A stretch of DNA of 64,000 bases from Bemisia tabaci (GCF_918797505.1 NC_092801.1:10354001-10418000); one strand, 5' to 3'; counted from the first letter of the stretch, positions 19,236 through 32,287 are shown. The notes: generated by a model not told the origin, from the sequence alone. Program-made: numbers and translations.

Positions 19236-22200
19236 GTAAGTAATTTTCTGTAACTTGCTTATTTCTTAGGGCCCCTCCTAAATTGTACAATTGATGATTC
19301 TGGTTACATCAGAAAATCATCATTCAGTCTTCATCATCAACTCCCGACTCAGATGCACGGGTTTTACACTATAATGCCTCACATCTTTCATACATTGTTT
19401 ACCAATCCATTGCCAAAAAGTTTGTCACAGGTGAAAGTTCAGGAATGTTGACTAGTCGAAGGTTATGAACTTTAAGAGACCTTGAAACTAGTCTGCCTTT
19501 GAAAGTTATCTCTTTTCTGTTCATGAGCTCATCTTTCATTGTAATTCAGCTCTCTCATCTTTCACTCTATGCACCAACTGTCTCTGTACATTAAGCCAAC
19601 TGTTGATTCACTTATCAACAATAACAGATATTTTTCTTGAGCAACAAAATTTGAATTGCATGTTATGGCAGCGAGCAATTATTGCATAATCTTAAGCCCT
19701 CATATCAGTTCTTGCCATTCATGTGTCCATAATTATTATTAAGTTCACTAGAGTAAGAGTAGCTGTGCTGCAGCATTAATTTTTTCCCTCCAAAATACCA
19801 TTACTTCTTCATGCAGACAGTTTATTCTGTATTGAAAGAGGCGGAATTTTCCATAAATTTTGGCTAATATTTTAGCACTTGAAACATTGTTTGAATTAAA
19901 CAAATATAATTCTATAAAAACTGAATCGATAAATTTTACAGACCCATTACTTTTTTTTGACGTCGTGGGTGGTATTACGTCCTGTACTTAATTTCACATT
20001 TCATGCATCATTTCTCATTTAATTCAATGTTTTATCCTCAGACTGTTTATTATTTCAGGTCTCATAGATGCATTTAGTAAAATATATAAGTCAGAAGGTA
20101 TCGGTGGCCTTTACCGAGGATTTTGGGTGAGTTCAGTGCAGATATTGTCTGGAGTTGGTTACATTGCTACTTACGAAGGTGCCCGGTATACTGTGAGTCA
20201 GTACAACCCAACCAATGCTGTGAAATCCTTTGCGGCTGGTGCAGCTGCTGCCCTAGTCAGTCAAACTATCATAGTGCCATTCGATGTCATTAGTCAACAT
20301 CTCATGGTGCTCGGACTAGTCTCTCAACAATCACAACCTCAAAAGAAGGTAATCACTAATCATCCAAATAATAGAACACCTCAATTCAGAGTTGGGAAAG
20401 TTATTAAGAATTCATTATTAAGAAATTTTAATTAAATTTTAGTCATCAAGAAATTATTTGGTCTATCAGCAACGTTCGATCAATCATCAGTCGTACGAAT
20501 AACTTGACGATTGATCTATCTTTTCAGGTAGAGAGCTCTGAGGACCGAGCGTCTAGTCAGAGTTTCCGCGCCAATTTCAGTAATTTCTTAATTACGTGCA
20601 CCCAACTCTGCCTCAATTACGTTTTAAAATGTTCAGTGTGAGCTCATTAGTCGAAGTTTTTCAATGAGATAAAAAAAATTTACGAAGCACCCTGTTACAC
20701 TAAAAACTAGGTTTAAAATTCAGTAAAACTGTTGTTATTTAATTAGAGCTGTCATTGTTGGGGATATCCCCCCTTCCTTTCTGTGGAATCAAAATGAAAG
20801 TTTTCAGTTCTTTAGTGTTCCTTAGATTTTTCTTTAATTTTAAAACAAGAAACTTTATACTCTTGACTGTACTTTTTATGGAACAAATTTATTCCTACTG
20901 CTTGGCCTATAGTCATTTGAACAAATGCAATCCCCTCCAAACAGCGATTGCAAGGGCCTTATGGAATGGAAAAAGTACTAAAAAGCAACGGTTTGAAAAT
21001 GGCACACCCAACATTGGATAATAGTCAACAGTTAATAGTTAAATGAGCTCTTGTTTTTACTTTTCATGCTCAAATTTAATTAATCAAAGAAATTCTCAGC
21101 TGCTCGCAACTAATTTCAAAAGGAAAGAGTTTCTTTTGGCTAGGTAGAAGTTTCTGATAGTTTGATTCAAAACTCTTCAATTTAGTTTTTAGAATCCTTA
21201 CAGTTTGTGTGTCAAGTACTCAGAGTAATCTATTTCAAAAATCATCTCTTAAATCCATCAAAAAAATTAAAACCTCCTCCTTCTTTTGCAGATGATTTTA
21301 AGCCCCCTCGGAATGACAATAGACCCAGCAAAATCCAAATTTCGGACAACACTTGATATCGGACTGTTCATTTACAAAACTGATGGTATGAGAGGATTCT
21401 ACAGGGGCTACTTTGCTTCCATCTGCACTTATGTACCCAATAGCGCTCTTTGGTGGACTTTTTATCACTTCTATCAAGGTCAGTCTCTTATTTATGGATA
21501 AAAATACTTTGGGATAATCAAGATGCTCAGAATCTGAAAGATATCCACATTTCTTTTTAAGAAGAAAATAGGCTGGAGTACAATGCAGTCTGCACGAAAC
21601 AGACATTCTAGCTGCTCAGCCCATCGTTACCTTCTGGCCAAAGTATAACAAGCACCATGTGACGTTCTAAACTTTTCACTGCCATTTTATTTTTTTTTCA
21701 AAGAAATTAGTCAATGAAGCTGTCCAAAAATTTCACTGAATTTTCTTTGTGCTGCCGATGAAATTCAGTGAAATTTTCAAACAGATTCAACAAACAATTT
21801 CTCTGTAAAGAAATAAATCGGCGGCGGAAATTTTGAAACGTTGCATGGCGCTTGTGATACTTTGGTGGAGGTGACGAAATGTGTTTTTTGTAGAAGTTTC
21901 TGTGAAGTTAAATTCTTCTCCAAAGTTTAGCATACTAAGACTGAGGTGCTACATCTCCTTTATTTTTCACCACTTAGAAGTTGCCACTTCATCAAAATTA
22001 TTTGGATTACATTATGCGAAAAGGAACCAGAAGTATTGCAATGATGCTAAGATTGTGCAACTGCGTCCTTTGCAATTACCTAAAATACTGAAATCATGAA
22101 AAAGTTTGAGATTTACATGGTAATTTTTGTCTTAAATTTACAGTTTTTAGCAAGTAAAGTAGAAACTGTTAATGGATAATCAGGTTTTTCTTCCAAGACG

Positions 22201-22243
22201 AAAGAAGTCTCACAATCTTAGCAACATTGCAGTGCCCCTGGTT

Positions 22244-22297
<54 letters not shown>

Positions 22298-24586
22298 AGC
22301 TTCAAATAGCCCTCAAGGGCTAATCCCATTCAGTTCAGGCTACCAACCCTACTTGCCCTAACCTATTTCCTTTTAATTCCTTTTTAATAACCTAACCTAT
22401 AATCCAAATTCCCTCCATCTATAACACTTGGGCAACAGTTCTCCATGCAATCCATTTTATCATTAGTTTTTTAGTGTTTTTCTGATTCGACAACTCAGGA
22501 ATTACACAGAATATTGACGCAAGGAAAAACTGGTAAGAATCTTAAATTGGATTACATTTTGCAACAACAATAAGGAACCACCATCTCTGGCTCTCCCATA
22601 AAAGCACATATCTGCATAGGGAAACCAATGGCATGTATGTTGTTTCTAAAATGGACCAGAAATAGTGGCTCCTTTTTGCAAAGTGTAATCCATTTCTAAT
22701 CTTGTTTTTTTGCTCATTTCAACTCAATTTAATGACACACAAAATGAATGACATGAGCCTTATGAATTGAAAATCTTAACTTGTTGACAGTGGCGTCAGT
22801 CCTAAGTGACCGTCAATCAGGGTTCTTAATTTTGAGATGAAATCAGGGCCTAGTGACTGTTATGTGAATATTGAATCGTACACTGATAAATAACTATCTA
22901 ATATGGAACATCGTGTGTTCAATTTTCAGATGAAATGAATAAAATACTGCCTGACCATGTGTCTCGTCTTCTAATACAGTGTGTAGCAGGAACTTTGGGT
23001 GGATTCACGACCACATTGATAACGAATCCAATGGACATCATTCGAGCCCGACTTCAGGTATGTTACAAAAATAACTGTGATCAAGGGTTTAAGAGAGTCA
23101 TTCATGAAATTGACGTATTTCTATCTAACAGAACTATGTGCAGGTGAGAAATATGGGGTGTGCTGTAGAAAGCTGGATAAGAAACAATGTGGTCAGTGGG
23201 CATGATTCATTTTGAAGAATTGGAAAAGCGGAATTTTAAATTCAGCAAACAGAACTATGTGCCAACTGAATACGGGATATATGAGCCTCAGGCATGGCAC
23301 AAGAGCGTTGTGGGAAGGGCTCATGAGTTAAAGCGCACTACGAGGAGCCGCATCCATTTCTGTTGACGTAACTGGCGCTTTATTATTCTCATTCACTCTT
23401 GCGGCCAGAGAACTGACGAGCACACCCTATATTTCTCACCTGCACATAAATCTATTGGATAGAAATACATCCAAATAATATAAAGAGAAATAACAAATCA
23501 GATCGTAGACATTTTCCTGACCCTCGGAGCCTAGGCTCTCCTGATTTCAGGGTTATTTTTGAAGATTCGCTAAAAATGCAAAGTGAAGATCTCAAAAAAA
23601 ATTTCTCTCCTAAAGATCAAAATTGCTAGGAGCAAGAATTTCTTGAGCTGAAGGTCTAAGAGTACAAGAGAAAAAAATGTCTAAGAATTTAATTCATTGT
23701 ATCTTATACAGAATTTAAAATTAGGTTAAAGCCTGTGGAGCCATCGCGATTTTGACTACTTCTATTGTTGAAGTTAATTAGAAAAGTTGCATTTCTGTCG
23801 TCAAATAACTTACAAAACGCATTTACCACAAGAATGAGCAAAGACAATCAGAAATTCTTCAGCTAACAAGTGTATCAGAGCAATTTGTGTATGGCGTTTG
23901 AAACACAACATCTCAAAATCTCAGGTTCCTTTCTGGAGGTAAATTGCACATTTTTTTTTTGATTAATTCATATATGCATTTGATTAGAAAATTTTGGACA
24001 CAATTCTAACAAGTGCATAGCGAATGTATATAAAGATTATGCGTGGCGGTAGCCACGTCCAGGCAAGTCACCTATCCTCCAGCAATTGGTAACACAGCAC
24101 ATCCCGGTTGAGGCACCGACACCATAACTACACGTAACTGGCTTATTTGGGTTTTTAGTTGCGGTTCTCTTAAAAGACAGAGACATTCTCTCTTTCTACA
24201 AGGGGGCTTTTAATTCAGTGCGTGTAATTTGGATAACCTGAGGGGCCTCTTTTGCCATCCAAAATTACAATATTAGTCACAAAAATAGTTCAAGCTTAAA
24301 AATTCCCAATGTAACTTTCAAAACTCCAAATATCTGAGTTCTTGAACCTTACAATGTACTCTGTTGTAACTGAATTAATTTGTATGATCTCCAGGTACAA
24401 AGGACTAATTCAATGTTGACTACCTCAAGAAATCTGTGGAAGGAAGAGGGAATACGCATTTTTTCCAAAGGTCTTTCAGCACGACTCATTCAGTCCACCA
24501 TGTTCAGTTTCTCAATCATCCTAGGTTACGAAACGATCAAACGGATAAGCGTTCATCCAGAGTTCAAAGACCTAGTTCGATGGTAA
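19049..24586 (+). CDS. SLC25A44: SLC25A44-like mitochondrial carrier, complete five-exon gene
   Basis: A member of the SLC25 family of the mitochondrial inner membrane. Vertebrate SLC25A44 imports branched-chain amino acids. Exons 19049-19235, 20059-20348, 21292-21478, 22930-23057 and 24395-24586 join in frame into 984 nt, 327 aa plus stop (human 314 aa). The three repeats carry PLTLIK (44-49), PFDVIS (136-141) and PMDIIR (255-260). The first lacks the acidic residue of the PxDxx[KR] signature and the second ends in Ser; both departures are also in vertebrate SLC25A44 and support this subfamily. Other diagnostic stretches are IKTIEWEMLDKTKFFP, VPFDVISQHLM, GFYRGYFAS-YVPNSALWW and KGLSARLIQST. 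The start context is CCAACATGA. It is divergent from GAS8 and convergent with LST2. Confidence 0.93.
20059..20348 (+). CDS. SLC25A44: SLC25A44 exon 2 (residues 63-159)
   Basis: The acceptor TATTTCAG precedes GTCTCATAG (Gly63 completed across the junction); the donor is AAG|GTAATC in phase 0. It encodes EGIGGLYRGFWVSSVQILSG, TYEGARYTV and the second carrier motif VPFDVISQHLM. A Gln/Ser-rich matrix loop (SQQSQPQKK) closes the exon. Confidence 0.92.
21292..21478 (+). CDS. SLC25A44: SLC25A44 exon 3 (residues 160-221 plus one base)
   Basis: The acceptor TTTTGCAG precedes ATGATTTTA; the donor is CAAG|GTCAGT in phase 1. It encodes a matrix loop of about 20 residues, then DGMRGFYRGYFASICTYVPN and SALWWTFYHFYQ, the most conserved block shared with vertebrate SLC25A44. 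Confidence 0.92.
21643..21859. repeat. TATCACAAGC foldback family, copy 3
   Basis: TATAACAAGCACCATGTGAC is mirrored by the end GGCGCTTGTGATA, with CCAAAG and CTTTGG continuing the arms outside. The same downstream spacer as in copies 1-2 follows. It lies in SLC25A44 intron 3. Confidence 0.8.
22247..22296. repeat. Poly(T) tract of about 50
   Basis: An uninterrupted T run inside SLC25A44 intron 3. It may be the reverse of a retroposed poly(A) tail. Sequences on either side resemble a GGTTCC-type foldback starting near 22008. Confidence 0.85.
22549..22691. repeat. GGACCACATTTTGCAA foldback family, copy 2
   Basis: GGATTACATTTTGCAAC and CTCTGGC segments mirror TGCAAAGTGTAATCC. It lies in SLC25A44 intron 3. 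Confidence 0.65.
22930..23057 (+). CDS. SLC25A44: SLC25A44 exon 4 (residues 222-264)
   Basis: The acceptor ATTTTCAG precedes ATGAAATG (Asp222 completed across the junction); the donor is CAG|GTATGT in phase 0. It carries the third repeat with LITNPMDIIRARLQ, the canonical carrier signature. Confidence 0.92.
23112..23471. repeat. Foldback with splice-site-like arms in SLC25A44 intron 4
   Basis: The left arm GTATTTCTATCTAACAGAAC and TATGTGCAGGTGAGAAATAT is mirrored at 23423-23471. The arm contains, in gene sense, a pyrimidine run with AACAG, twelve bases, then CAG|GTGAGA. Confidence 0.75.
24395..24586 (+). CDS. SLC25A44: SLC25A44 exon 5 with stop (residues 265-327)
   Basis: The acceptor CTCCAG precedes GTACAAAGG. 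It encodes VQRTNSML, KEEGIRIFSKGLSARLIQST and the last transmembrane helix FSFSIILGYETIKRIS, ending at DLVRW and TAA (24584-24586), as in the vertebrate SRHW end. Confidence 0.92.
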   Translation, partial: VQRTNSMLTTSRNLWKEEGIRIFSKGLSARLIQSTMFSFSIILGYETIKRISVHPEFKDLVRW

Positions 24587-27500
24587 CTGCTTTAACTTTG
24601 CTCTACCAGAGTTTGTAAATCAGTCATAGTAATGGTCGTCAGGCAGTCACAAGCTCGTTTCAACCACAAATTCTGAATTTAGACTGAACTTAACCAAGTC
24701 ATCTTTTATCAAATTCTCTTTGAAATTGAGAAATGCTTTTTTTAAGTAAGGCCATGAATGATCATTGAGAACGTTATGAGACCCTCTGTAGGTGCTTAAA
24801 TCGTACCGTTCAGCCAGGTCTCTGTTACCCGGCAAACTTTGCTATTATCAGGGTACAAATTTTGACTATATAATCTTTTACAATTTTTTGGATACCCTAG
24901 GAGACTTATGACCTCATTAAAACAGGCTTGCTCTGAGAGGAACTTCATGATATGGAAAGGGACTTCGTAAGAATCAAGTAGGAAAAATTGTTATCAGTAA
25001 GTCTAATTAATTGAGTCTCTAGCAACCTGAACAACACAAGGAACATCATAAAATCTTCAGGGCATCCTAACAAAACTGATAAAAGTTTAATATTTGTATA
25101 CATTTTTGTAAGTAAACCTTTTTCAAGGTTTGCCAGATTTTTATAGCCAATTTTTCTCTCTTGAAATGAATTGTAAGAGGCCATGGAAAGATCTTCTTTT
25201 TTGATAGCAACCCAGAACTAAGATTTAATTTTGAAATTTTGGCTCTAAAGCCTTTGAGTATCGTCCTCCCTTCCTTGTCAGTGTAATTAAGTCATGCCTG
25301 TAAGTGTTTATGAACTCTGGATTCTTATTTTTGCCCGATGTCCCTGACTTGATGTAACTCAAAGATTGTGATTGATCCTTTGATTTCCTCTAAGTCCCTC
25401 TAAAAAATGTTTCTTAAGCAGATTCAGTCTGATGTTCTTAAATTTTAAGAAATATTTTGAGATGCAGATGGCTTTTATTAACGTCATGTAGATTCTAAGT
25501 AAGTCGGTGAAAATTTGACTCTAAAAAAATTGTTTAGCGGAGAGAGTACTCTTCAGGGTGAGGAACTTTTTTAAAGTTACCTATTCTCAGCATAATTTAG
25601 CATCAAATTTCAATTAGTTTCTAACTTTTTCCTTGCCTTGTTTTCCAAATGTTTTGTATCAATGGCCTCATGCTCAATCTGAAGTCAAATATTAAGTAAG
25701 TTGATATCTTTCAGAACAGTTTTAGGACTAGGAATGTTCAACAACTGAAAGAGGGCTCTCAAAAATTGAAATGCTCCAAAGGATTTTCTTTAGATGTGTG
25801 TGCGTCACAAGGTGGTTTCAAAATTTCTAAGGAAAAATCCAGATCTGTAGATAAAAACAGTTTGCCAATCAATAAAACTCCGGGGGAAAAAAAATTGATT
25901 GGATTTCGGAGGTAACCAGCGTACGACTTCATTCCTGTGCTGTTTTGCTGGTCTAGCAAAAGGGTATTAGGTGGTGTCTGTTTGGCTATTGTTATGTGAA
26001 ATTCATGAAAAACATACCAAAAAACAATGAGCTGACCAGCCAAAACTACCATTTAATTTGAATAACGGTGAGATTTGCTAGATGCTGCCACAGCATCTAA
26101 GCAACTCCAGAAGCTCTACTTAGGCAGGTTAAGTATGTGGATTTAAATATTTTTCTTTTCAAGCCCGATACGGCTTTCATAAATTTGTGTATACAATTCC
26201 ATTCTTCTGAAATCTCGGGCATTTTCTGGGAAAAATGGAGCATCAAGGGTGCTCAAAACTCTCAGTCTTTCCGTGGTAAATCTTAGATGTGGAAATAAGG
26301 TATCTTCTGGCAAGTCAATATCTGCGTTCCTACTGAACGGACCATAAGGCTCCGATAGTATTGGATAATAAAATTCATTATGTAGTTCAAAGTTGACTCA
26401 TACCTCTACCTGAAGGAGGCCTGTCTATTATGTATGTTTAGATTAGTAGCTAAGTTATTTTTGTTAATATTTCTCCTAAAGGATTCATTGTTAATTTTTT
26501 ACTGTATGTTGATAGTCTTCAAGATGTTGTTGAAAATTCTGCTGTGTGGGTGGAAATTCAGGAAGAAGGTTAAAAATGCTGCAGTTGAAATTTTTGCTTG
26601 GTCAGGTTGAAAGAATTGTTTTTCTTCTTTTTATTTAACTCAAAACTTATTTGCTTTCACTTTTGATCAAATCCTCAGCGTATTTGTAAATTAGATCTGT
26701 ATTGATCATCTGTGTGTGTCAAACCAATAAGATTCTCAACAAACAAGATTGAAATGTCTTTTTGTGACTGAATTACGCAAAGTTTCGTCAAAATAATTGT
26801 CATTTTCGCTTTTGGCCCTACAAATTTTGAACTTTGAAGGGAGATTACTAATTTGCATTTTTAGATGCTAGTTATTTTGAAATTTAACGATGAACCTACT
26901 CATATGGAAATTGATTAGGCTGATTAGGACTTTTGGAGCCTCCTTAGGACAAAGTATTAATATACTCCCTGAGAAATTTTTTAATTCTAATTCGTTGAAC
27001 AAGTTCTTTCTAATTTTTATTTTTATCAGGTGAAAATGTCGAAAATTTTGGGATTTGCTTTTTATTACTTAATTAACCTCTTATTACTTAAAAAAAGAGT
27101 GTGAAGTGAGCGTGAGTCTTACCCAGTGAAACTAAAGTAAAGAACTGTCAAAGTTCAATCAATGTCAGAAGTTATTTTGGTCGGTATTTTCCCTCAAACT
27201 TCTGCAATGTAAGAAGTTTTGTAATGCAATTACAGTCTAATCAACCTTTCAATAAGATAATAGCACATTTGCTGAAAAAAAGGAGGAATTTTCTCAAGAT
27301 CCCGCGTGGAACCTGTATCCCTACTTGGGTTTTCTTTTTTGTCTCCCTCTAATTTAAAGAAAATTTCTCCCTCCATTTCAGAGTTTTTGCTCCTTCCAAG
27401 TTTTTGCATTCCAACCTGATAAATGATTTCAAATTTCTTGTGAATTTTCATGAAGGAAGGTTCAAAATTCAACCGACTGGGGCTAAGATGATGATTTCCT

Positions 27501-29151
27501 TCTTCTAGAAGAGAAATCAGTTGAACTACCTCTTGCTATCAAATAGGGCTTTATTTGATTGTTAGCAAACTTTTCTGCTCTATTCAGATATTGTCTTTAT
27601 CAGTGCCAGCATAATTTTTCATTATTGTAAATAGTTTTGAAGGGCGATTTATAGAGAGTGGGCAACATGTCGTCGCCCTCTGAGGTAAGGGCGCATCTTA
27701 ATTTTCACATGAGCCCTGAGCTCTTTATAAATCTACACTTTTCAGGGCTTCTGTAGTAATAGAGATACCCAGGCCCTTACGTCAGAGGAGTGGCCACATG
27801 ACCACAAAGCACATTGATTTTTTACTTCATGTACGATTACTGAATAATTTCCCGATCAAGTACGTTTCCTATCATCCTGTGTACCCCTGAAATATTTCCC
27901 TTAATTCATTTAGGCCATGTTTGGAGCTTGTTCTGTAGGTAAATCGACACTGAAAGGCAACAAACACTGGTTTCACGCATACTTTAAAAATATTGGCAAA
28001 AAATGGATCAATTACGCTTAGAGGTATCTACCTGTTTCTCCTCGTAGAATTTCTCTTGTAAATCCTGAAACAAAGCTATGACAAAATGCAGAATCCAAAA
28101 ATTGCTTTTCATTCGTCAAACTGAATGGTTCATTTTTGCGTTTGCAAACAATCGGCTTACAGAAGAGATACTACGGATAGTAGCTAAAATCCACTTCCAG
28201 GCGTAATAGATTTGTTTTTTGGCATTTCAAAGTGAAACAGTACTGTAGCAAAATTTGTTTCATATATTATTTGCGCCCTTTCCATGTACATTCACCTTGA
28301 GATTTACACAGCATCAAGATAAGTGTATCGATTTGACTTGTGCAGTGGAAAAAGCTGATAAATATATTCATTGAACTTGAAAGTTATAATTGAGCTTTTC
28401 TGTACTACATTGTCTTGATGAAATAATGTAAAAAATTTAAATGAATGGAGATTTGAAAGTAATTTATTTGATCAAAGCAAATAATATCAGGGGAATTTCA
28501 TCTGCCCATTGTGTAAAGGTGTTAAGTGTTTCTATCCCAAATTGTGTTGCTACTGTCAATGAGACCAGTTCATTACTTCTGTTTCCTATCCTATTTCATG
28601 TTTTCGACTTTTGGGAGTTTGTCTAGATTTTGCAGTTCGAGGAAACTACAGATTTAAAGTGTTTGTACTTTCTCAGGTGTTGTTCATATGCGCTTCATGC
28701 ATTGAATATTATGTATCAGGAAATTTGATAAACAATTGCCATGTTACAAGAAATACTTAGTATAACGTAGATTAAGAAAACGGGAAAAGTGCTTCCTGTT
28801 GCGGTTAAAAATCATACCTGCTAGATGAACTTTAATGAGCTAATGATTCTTCGAGTGTTTCAAAAGAGTCAGACCTCCAGAGAATTCATACCTACCCTCT
28901 GAGAAGAGTCACAGGAAAATAAAGACAATTAGCAGCAGAAGATGATGAAGTGTGTACTCACGTGTTGTTACAAAAATAAGTCAAGGTTCTCATTTCTAAG
29001 CAGCTCCTCAAAATATTCCATTTGTATGTAAAATTGTAAAATCGCAGAAACCCTTTGATCCTATCCTCCTGCACCCTAATTTCGAGTATTTACTTCTCTT
29101 GTTTATCAATGTATCAGACTTAACAGATGCGAGCTGCTTTCCTGCGGCCCG
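24587..29151 (+). other. SLC25A44 3' UTR and/or intergenic DNA, no gene seen
   Basis: About 4.6 kb of AT-rich sequence with only short reading frames and few of the foldback repeats found elsewhere. The relative lack of insertions would suit a long 3' UTR, but this is inference. No RNA gene or protein domain is recognisable. Confidence 0.4.
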
Positions 29152-29270
29152 ATTATTGAAACTATGTCAGCCCGAAATGACAAGACATAGCCCTATCTCA
29201 ACCATGCAATATATCACAATTCGATGTCTTATCGGGCTGGTTTAAGTTTCAATAATCGGCCCGCTGAGGA
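29152..29270. repeat. GGCCGATTATTGAAACT foldback, copy 2
   Basis: GCGGCCCGATTATTGAAACT is mirrored by AGTTTCAATAATCGGCCCGC with inner AGCCCGA / TCGGGCT. About 119 bp, between the convergent SLC25A44 and LST2 genes. Confidence 0.8.
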
Positions 29271-29476
29271 AAAATCAGCCCTTATCTATTAATGTTAACT
29301 GATGAGACTAGTAAATAATCACTCTGTTGGCTCTATTGTAATGTTCCGCCCAAAAGGGGCATCCTTATGTAATCAAACCATACCATAATCTGTAAAACTT
29401 TTATAGAGAAGTGAGGATTGAGTAGCTATCCATCTTTGTTATAGTTGTCATTCAAATTTTTATAACCTAGACCAGT

Positions 29477-29482
29477 AATAAA
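29477..29482 (+). terminator. Candidate SLC25A44 poly(A) signal AATAAA
   Basis: A plus-strand AATAAA near the point where the opposite strand also offers a signal. If used, the 3' UTR would be 4.9 kb. Several nearer AATAAA or ATTAAA hexamers exist in this AT-rich DNA, so the true end is unknown. Confidence 0.25.
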
Positions 29483-29742
29483 AGATACTGTTGGTGGTTT
29501 AAAAGAGTTTAGTTTCTTTCAGGTCACAAATCTACCATGAAATGAAAAATATTGTGAAGTCATGAACATCAAAGCCTGCAATACTAAGCATAGTTCTGAG
29601 ATTCACCTTATTCATTTAAGATTCAGTGAAACTATGATAACCAGGATGTCTACCGCCATAAACTGACTAAATAGAAGAATACGCTTGCGTTCTAGGAATG
29701 AGGTCAATAAAAAAAGCTAGTTTCAAATAAAATTAGTAACAT

Positions 29743-29748
29743 TTTATT
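29743..29748 (-). terminator. Candidate LST2 poly(A) signal AATAAA
   Basis: TTTATT on the plus strand gives AATAAA in LST2 sense, about 7 kb past the stop codon. It lies 260 bp from the plus-strand candidate signal, as expected for a convergent gene pair. A 7-kb 3' UTR is long, so this is tentative. Confidence 0.2.
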
Positions 29749-32034
29749 GAAAAATATGGATAAAAAAGTGTATTAGATGACAGTTTCAAAAATAAAAGCA
29801 TTATATACAGATGGTTTCAGTAAAACTGAACTAGTTTTCCAGAAAGGATTGCATCAGTGCTTTGGAGATGGGCAAGTGAACGATAAATTGTTATGTGACT
29901 TTCGAGGTTCCGTGAAATTTTCCTTCTAACATATACTTTTCATACTAGGTACGTTTCTAATATACAGCTAATCTTACACAAAATAAGATGGGTGTTCTTA
30001 AAAGTCAAGAGTTTACTTATCAATTTTTCACATTTCAGTTGAACGCTATGAGTGAGGTATATTTTCATTTTTACCATTGAGCACAGAGAGGAAAAACCCT
30101 CACTTACAGAGAAAAAGGATTTATTGAATTGCAGATTTTGGCAAGCGTGACTAAAACGTTAGTCTCAACCCTTAATCCATTCATAGCTGCTCGTATGAAA
30201 TAAGCTTCTTCTTATTGAACTTTTAACTCTTGGCGCCCAAATGCGTGATACAAAGTACTTATTGAAACAAAGCGGGGAAAGGCTTCTGACCCTACCTACT
30301 TGAGTTGGGATGGAAATTAGATCAGCCAAAAGATAAGCATCTTACAAAAATAGGATTACTGGAGCCTTGAGTGATTGCATGCCCTTGTTCTTAGATTTAG
30401 TTAACTTAAACTAATTCATCTTTTTGCGTGATAGTTGGGAAGCAAGTTACTATCAAAAACTGTTTAATGCTTATGAGGGACCGCCTCAATTATACGTAAC
30501 GCACAACAGGAAACAAATTAATCTCTGAACCCGAATAGCATTTGTCGATAGAATAATTGCAATTTATATACAGGTTTATTGTAATTTTATCAAATCCTTA
30601 GAATCACCAACATATGAACGATTATCTTCAATTTTGTTGCAATTAAACGGCAACTTCATATTGGGGAAAAACTTTTATTTCGTCATGATAAAATTGAGGG
30701 TAATTGTTCACATGTTGATAATTCTTGCAATTTTATCACGGATTAGATGAATTGCTGTCATTAAAAACTCAACGAATCCCAACTCATTGTTAACACTGCA
30801 AGTTGGGAGGTACAATCTTATCTTGGAGGTCAATCAAACGAATAATTACAGATTTGTTTCTGGAAAAGGGGAGACTGAGATCATTCAGATATAATCATCG
30901 CTTCATCATTGAGAATTCTTTCAAAAAAGTTTTGCATTATTTTTGGAAGAAAAATGAAAGCAGATGCAATTTTCAGCATTAGATATTCATACTTGAGTAA
31001 GGGGGTAATTAAGTTGCGAGAGGCCATTGAGGTCGAAATACTGAAGAAGAAGTGCGTTACTTATTATATAATTGATCCCTCAGAAGCTCTCTATCTCTCT
31101 CCATTGCCTGAAAATACATCAAATAGGGAATATTTTAAAAGCAGAAGGGGGTCAGATCAATTCTTCTTGGGAGTAAGTTCAAATGGAAAATAGGACCTGA
31201 CACTTAAAAGGCAGTGGTGTAGCTCATGCACAAACTACAATTCAGTACAGACTTTTTAAACACTTTTGGTGGAACTGAGATGGGAGGGTTGAGTAAAATA
31301 AACATACTGTTTATGTTACTAACAGTTCTCCATGTTTGAAGAGACTCTAGAATCCTATGAACACAAGATTCGAACGGAATTTTAAAGGGAGTGAACACAG
31401 ACACACTAGACTTACGTAGAGATACCCATGTAAATTCTAGATGTGAGTGAATAACAAAAAGACAGAGACTCCAACAGCGTACAGATGCATTGCAGAATTC
31501 AACTTTGGTTGGCTTTCGATAAGAAAACATTTTGTATTGCTTTAAAATTTAGGCTCATGATGGCCTCTAAAATGGCATGATATCTGATATTGCAAATGGG
31601 AATCTATCGGTAATTGATTGATTATGGGGTAATTTCGATAGTAAGACCTTAATTTATCGGATTGCGATTGAACGGATTCTGCAAATTAACGGTTTGATCT
31701 TCTGGTCTCTTCAGGGGCTTCAAACTAATGCGAAATAACAGATTCTGCGATTTAATGGATCGATTCGTCTGTCCTGTGAAGTCCAATAAATCAAGGTCTT
31801 ACTCTAATTCCATGTCGGAAGGAAGTTGGATTCTGCTGTGCACCTATTCTCAGAATCAGTTTAGAAGTTGACCTCTATTGCCAACAGATTGAAAAATTAG
31901 CTGGAGGCTTTACAGTAACAATTTTTCTGGTATAAGAGGCAAGCTTCTAAAGTTATTGTGCAGCACAGAAAAATGTTAAGAAAATTAAGCTCTTGAAAGA
32001 GTGACAGATGCTTGAACCAGTCTGCTATACATAA
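29749..32034. other. Intergenic or 3' UTR stretch, weak repeats only
   Basis: No gene recognised. Near 30541-30790 there is a degraded match to the GCGATAAAATCGC-type repeat seen at 13256-14658 and 8840-9010. Short reading frames at 30909-31193 (plus) and 31204-31530 (minus) have no recognisable domain. Confidence 0.4.
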
Positions 32035-32287
32035 CGACGGTGAAACTACCAAACCACGTATCTCGGTTTGCGACGTCGCAGACTTCCTGTCATACTTTAT
32101 TTTTTAAATGAAAAACTACTTTACATCCAGTCTTGAAAATTTCTGTGATTTTTCCTCTTTGTGCAGAGAAAATTCCGTGAAAATTTCAAGGAATGATATT
32201 GATTTGGTCTACTTCAAAAAAATAAAATGTGAGCGTAGATTTTTAAACACCGCAAACGAGATACGTGGTTTGGTAGTTTCACCGTCG
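32035..32287. repeat. CCACGTATCTC foldback family, best-preserved copy
   Basis: The terminal arms CGACGGTGAAACTACCAAAC and CACGTATCTCG are mirrored almost exactly at the right end. Internal Cys-free AT-rich loop. It defines the family ends for the degraded copies in GAS8. Confidence 0.85.

Noticed and set aside
24030..24110. Locally GC-richer stretch that might be a tRNA-derived SINE head
   Set aside because: No A-box/B-box pair and no cloverleaf could be traced.
30909..31193. 94-aa plus-strand frame between SLC25A44 and LST2
   Set aside because: No homology recognised, weak start context and no support for splicing or promoter.
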